This document shows positions 4,353-5,439 of a stretch of 5,439 nucleotides of DNA, in pieces. The notes under the pieces were generated by a model that saw nothing but the letters and a program-made list of their open reading frames with translations, searched no databases and had not been told where the DNA came from. The stretch lies in the NCBI GenBank assembly GCA_050942745.1, contig JBMNNX010000366.1, positions 1 to 5,439 on the forward strand, in the 5' to 3' direction. Positions within the stretch are counted from its first letter, which is position 1. Each line of letters starts with the position of its first letter. The translations under genes and the position numbers were made by a program. The stretch comes from UBA10939 sp050942745. GTDB lineage: Bacteria; Myxococcota; Myxococcia; Myxococcales; UBA5297.

Positions 4353-5439
4353 ATGACCCGATTTGTCAGCGAGATGTCGTACCCCACGACGATTCTCCTG
4401 GGACCCGGCGCGGTCGAGCGGCTTGGTCCTCAGTGCAGGCGGCTCAGGTTCGACCGGCCGCTCGTCATCACCGACAAGGGGATCGTCGAAACCGGCGCCG
4501 TCGAGCGCGTGGTCGAGCTGCTGAAAAAAGAAGGGCTTCAGACCGGCGTCTTCGACGGGGGCGTCGCCAACCCGAGCGAGGAGGACGTCGACGCGGCGGT
4601 TGAGGCCCAGCTCGCCCACGGCAGCGACTCCATCGTCGCGGTCGGTGGCGGCAGCGTCATCGACACGGCCAAGCTCGTTCGGCTGATGGTGACGCACGAG
4701 CCGCCGCTCGCGCGCTATGGCGTCGAGGCCGACGGCGGACGGCTGGTCACAGGCAAGGTCCCGCCGATGATCGCGGTGCCCACCTCGGCGGGCTCAGGGT
4801 CGGAGGTCTCGCGCTTTGCGTCCGCGCTCATCCAGGAGACCGGCCGCAAAGTCCTTATCGGCGCCCCATCGCTCATGCCCGATGTCGCCATCTGCGATCC
4901 GGAGCTGACGGTCAGCTTGCCACCTGGCCCGACGGCGTGGTCCGGCATGGTCGCCTTTTCCCACTGCATTGAGTCCTTCTGTGCCGCCGGGCTGCACCCG
5001 CTCGCCGACGCGCTCGCCATCGACGGCATCGCGCGGTGCGCGCGCTCGCTCGTGAAGACCGTCGAGGAGCAGGAGAACATCGGCGCTCGCACCGAGATGA
5101 TGATCGCCGCCATCGAGGGCGCGGCCGCTTCGGAGAAGGGGCTGGGCGCGTGCAACGCGTTGGCGAACGCCGTCTCGGCGGTCGCGGGCATCCGGCACGG
5201 GTTGGCGACCGCCGTCTGCCTGGGGCCAGTGCTCGAGCTCAATCGCCCGGCGATAGGCAGCCGGCTCGCGAAGATGGCTCTCGCGCTCGGCGAAGGCGTC
5301 GGCGCGCAGCAGGAGTACCTGGCGGCGGCGGCCGTTGACCGCGTCCTGCGGCTCACCCGCGAGGCGAACATTCCTTCGGGGCTCAAAGAGGCCGGAATCC
5401 GGGAGGACCAGCTCGCGAGCATTGCCGGGAACGCGTCCC
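4353..5439 (+). CDS. Iron-containing alcohol dehydrogenase family protein, partial, with altered metal site
   Basis: The frame is open for 362 codons to the window edge; family members have about 380-400 residues, so only the C-terminal end is missing. ATG at 4353 has GAGGT (4340-4344) eight bases upstream. The N-terminus (YPTTILLGPGAVERLG, from residue 10) and the domain order match group III alcohol dehydrogenases, which oxidise or reduce alcohols and aldehydes with NAD(P). Cofactor parts are intact: Asp41 (TDK), at the position that favours NAD in E. coli FucO, the GGGSVIDTAK loop at 98-107 and PTSAGSGSE at 143-151. The metal centre is not. Aligned to FucO ligands Asp196, His200, His263 and His277, this protein has Val200, His204, Asn268 and His282; the extra conserved His (FucO 267) is Asn272. 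It may therefore bind no iron, use another metal, as an altered homologue have a different reaction, or be inactive. Family membership is firm; activity and substrate are open. Confidence 0.93.
   Translation, partial: MTRFVSEMSYPTTILLGPGAVERLGPQCRRLRFDRPLVITDKGIVETGAVERVVELLKKEGLQTGVFDGGVANPSEEDVDAAVEAQLAHGSDSIVAVGGGSVIDTAKLVRLMVTHEPPLARYGVEADGGRLVTGKVPPMIAVPTSAGSGSEVSRFASALIQETGRKVLIGAPSLMPDVAICDPELTVSLPPGPTAWSGMVAFSHCIESFCAAGLHPLADALAIDGIARCARSLVKTVEEQENIGARTEMMIAAIEGAAASEKGLGACNALANAVSAVAGIRHGLATAVCLGPVLELNRPAIGSRLAKMALALGEGVGAQQEYLAAAAVDRVLRLTREANIPSGLKEAGIREDQLASIAGNAS

Noticed and set aside
4715..5422. A 235-codon minus-strand open frame at the right edge
   Set aside because: It is antisense to the dehydrogenase homologue, whose motifs are unmistakable; the Ser/Ala/Pro-rich translation is a shadow.

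Overview
The window is about two-thirds G+C, with a strong preference for G or C at third codon positions in the recognisable genes. This points to a high-GC bacterium. A myxobacterial or related deltaproteobacterial source is plausible but cannot be fixed from sequence alone. No rRNA or CRISPR array is visible, and no tRNA was recognised.

Left part (1-1146). A minus-strand major facilitator superfamily (MFS) transporter begins at 613 and is recognisable through about four membrane segments. Its homology then stops abruptly near position 121, where about 120 bases of unrelated sequence follow, rich in TGTGG/CCACA motifs and small palindromes. I read this as a broken gene, probably disrupted by a mobile-element end or a rearrangement lying mostly outside the window. 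About 530 bases without a credible gene follow, holding several hairpins.

Middle (1147-3033). A plus-strand GNAT-family N-acetyltransferase and a minus-strand PLP-dependent enzyme of the cystathionine gamma-synthase/methionine gamma-lyase family converge on a shared GC-rich terminator hairpin at 1732-1764. The PLP enzyme has all the expected catalytic residues.

Right part (3034-5439). About 800 bases upstream of the PLP enzyme gene hold no convincing gene but contain palindromes and one strong hairpin (3631-3666). Next comes a small plus-strand gene (3836-4204) with a near-ideal ribosome binding site. It encodes a CxxC/CxxC zinc-ribbon-like domain followed by a basic, probably disordered tail. 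Last, a plus-strand iron-containing alcohol dehydrogenase family gene starts at 4353 and runs off the window. Its cofactor-binding motifs are intact, but two of the four classical metal ligands are replaced.

The genes do not form an obvious single operon or pathway. The layout looks like ordinary chromosomal metabolic genes beside a disrupted locus. The features most worth following are the altered metal site of the dehydrogenase homologue, the small zinc-ribbon protein, and the junction at the left edge.
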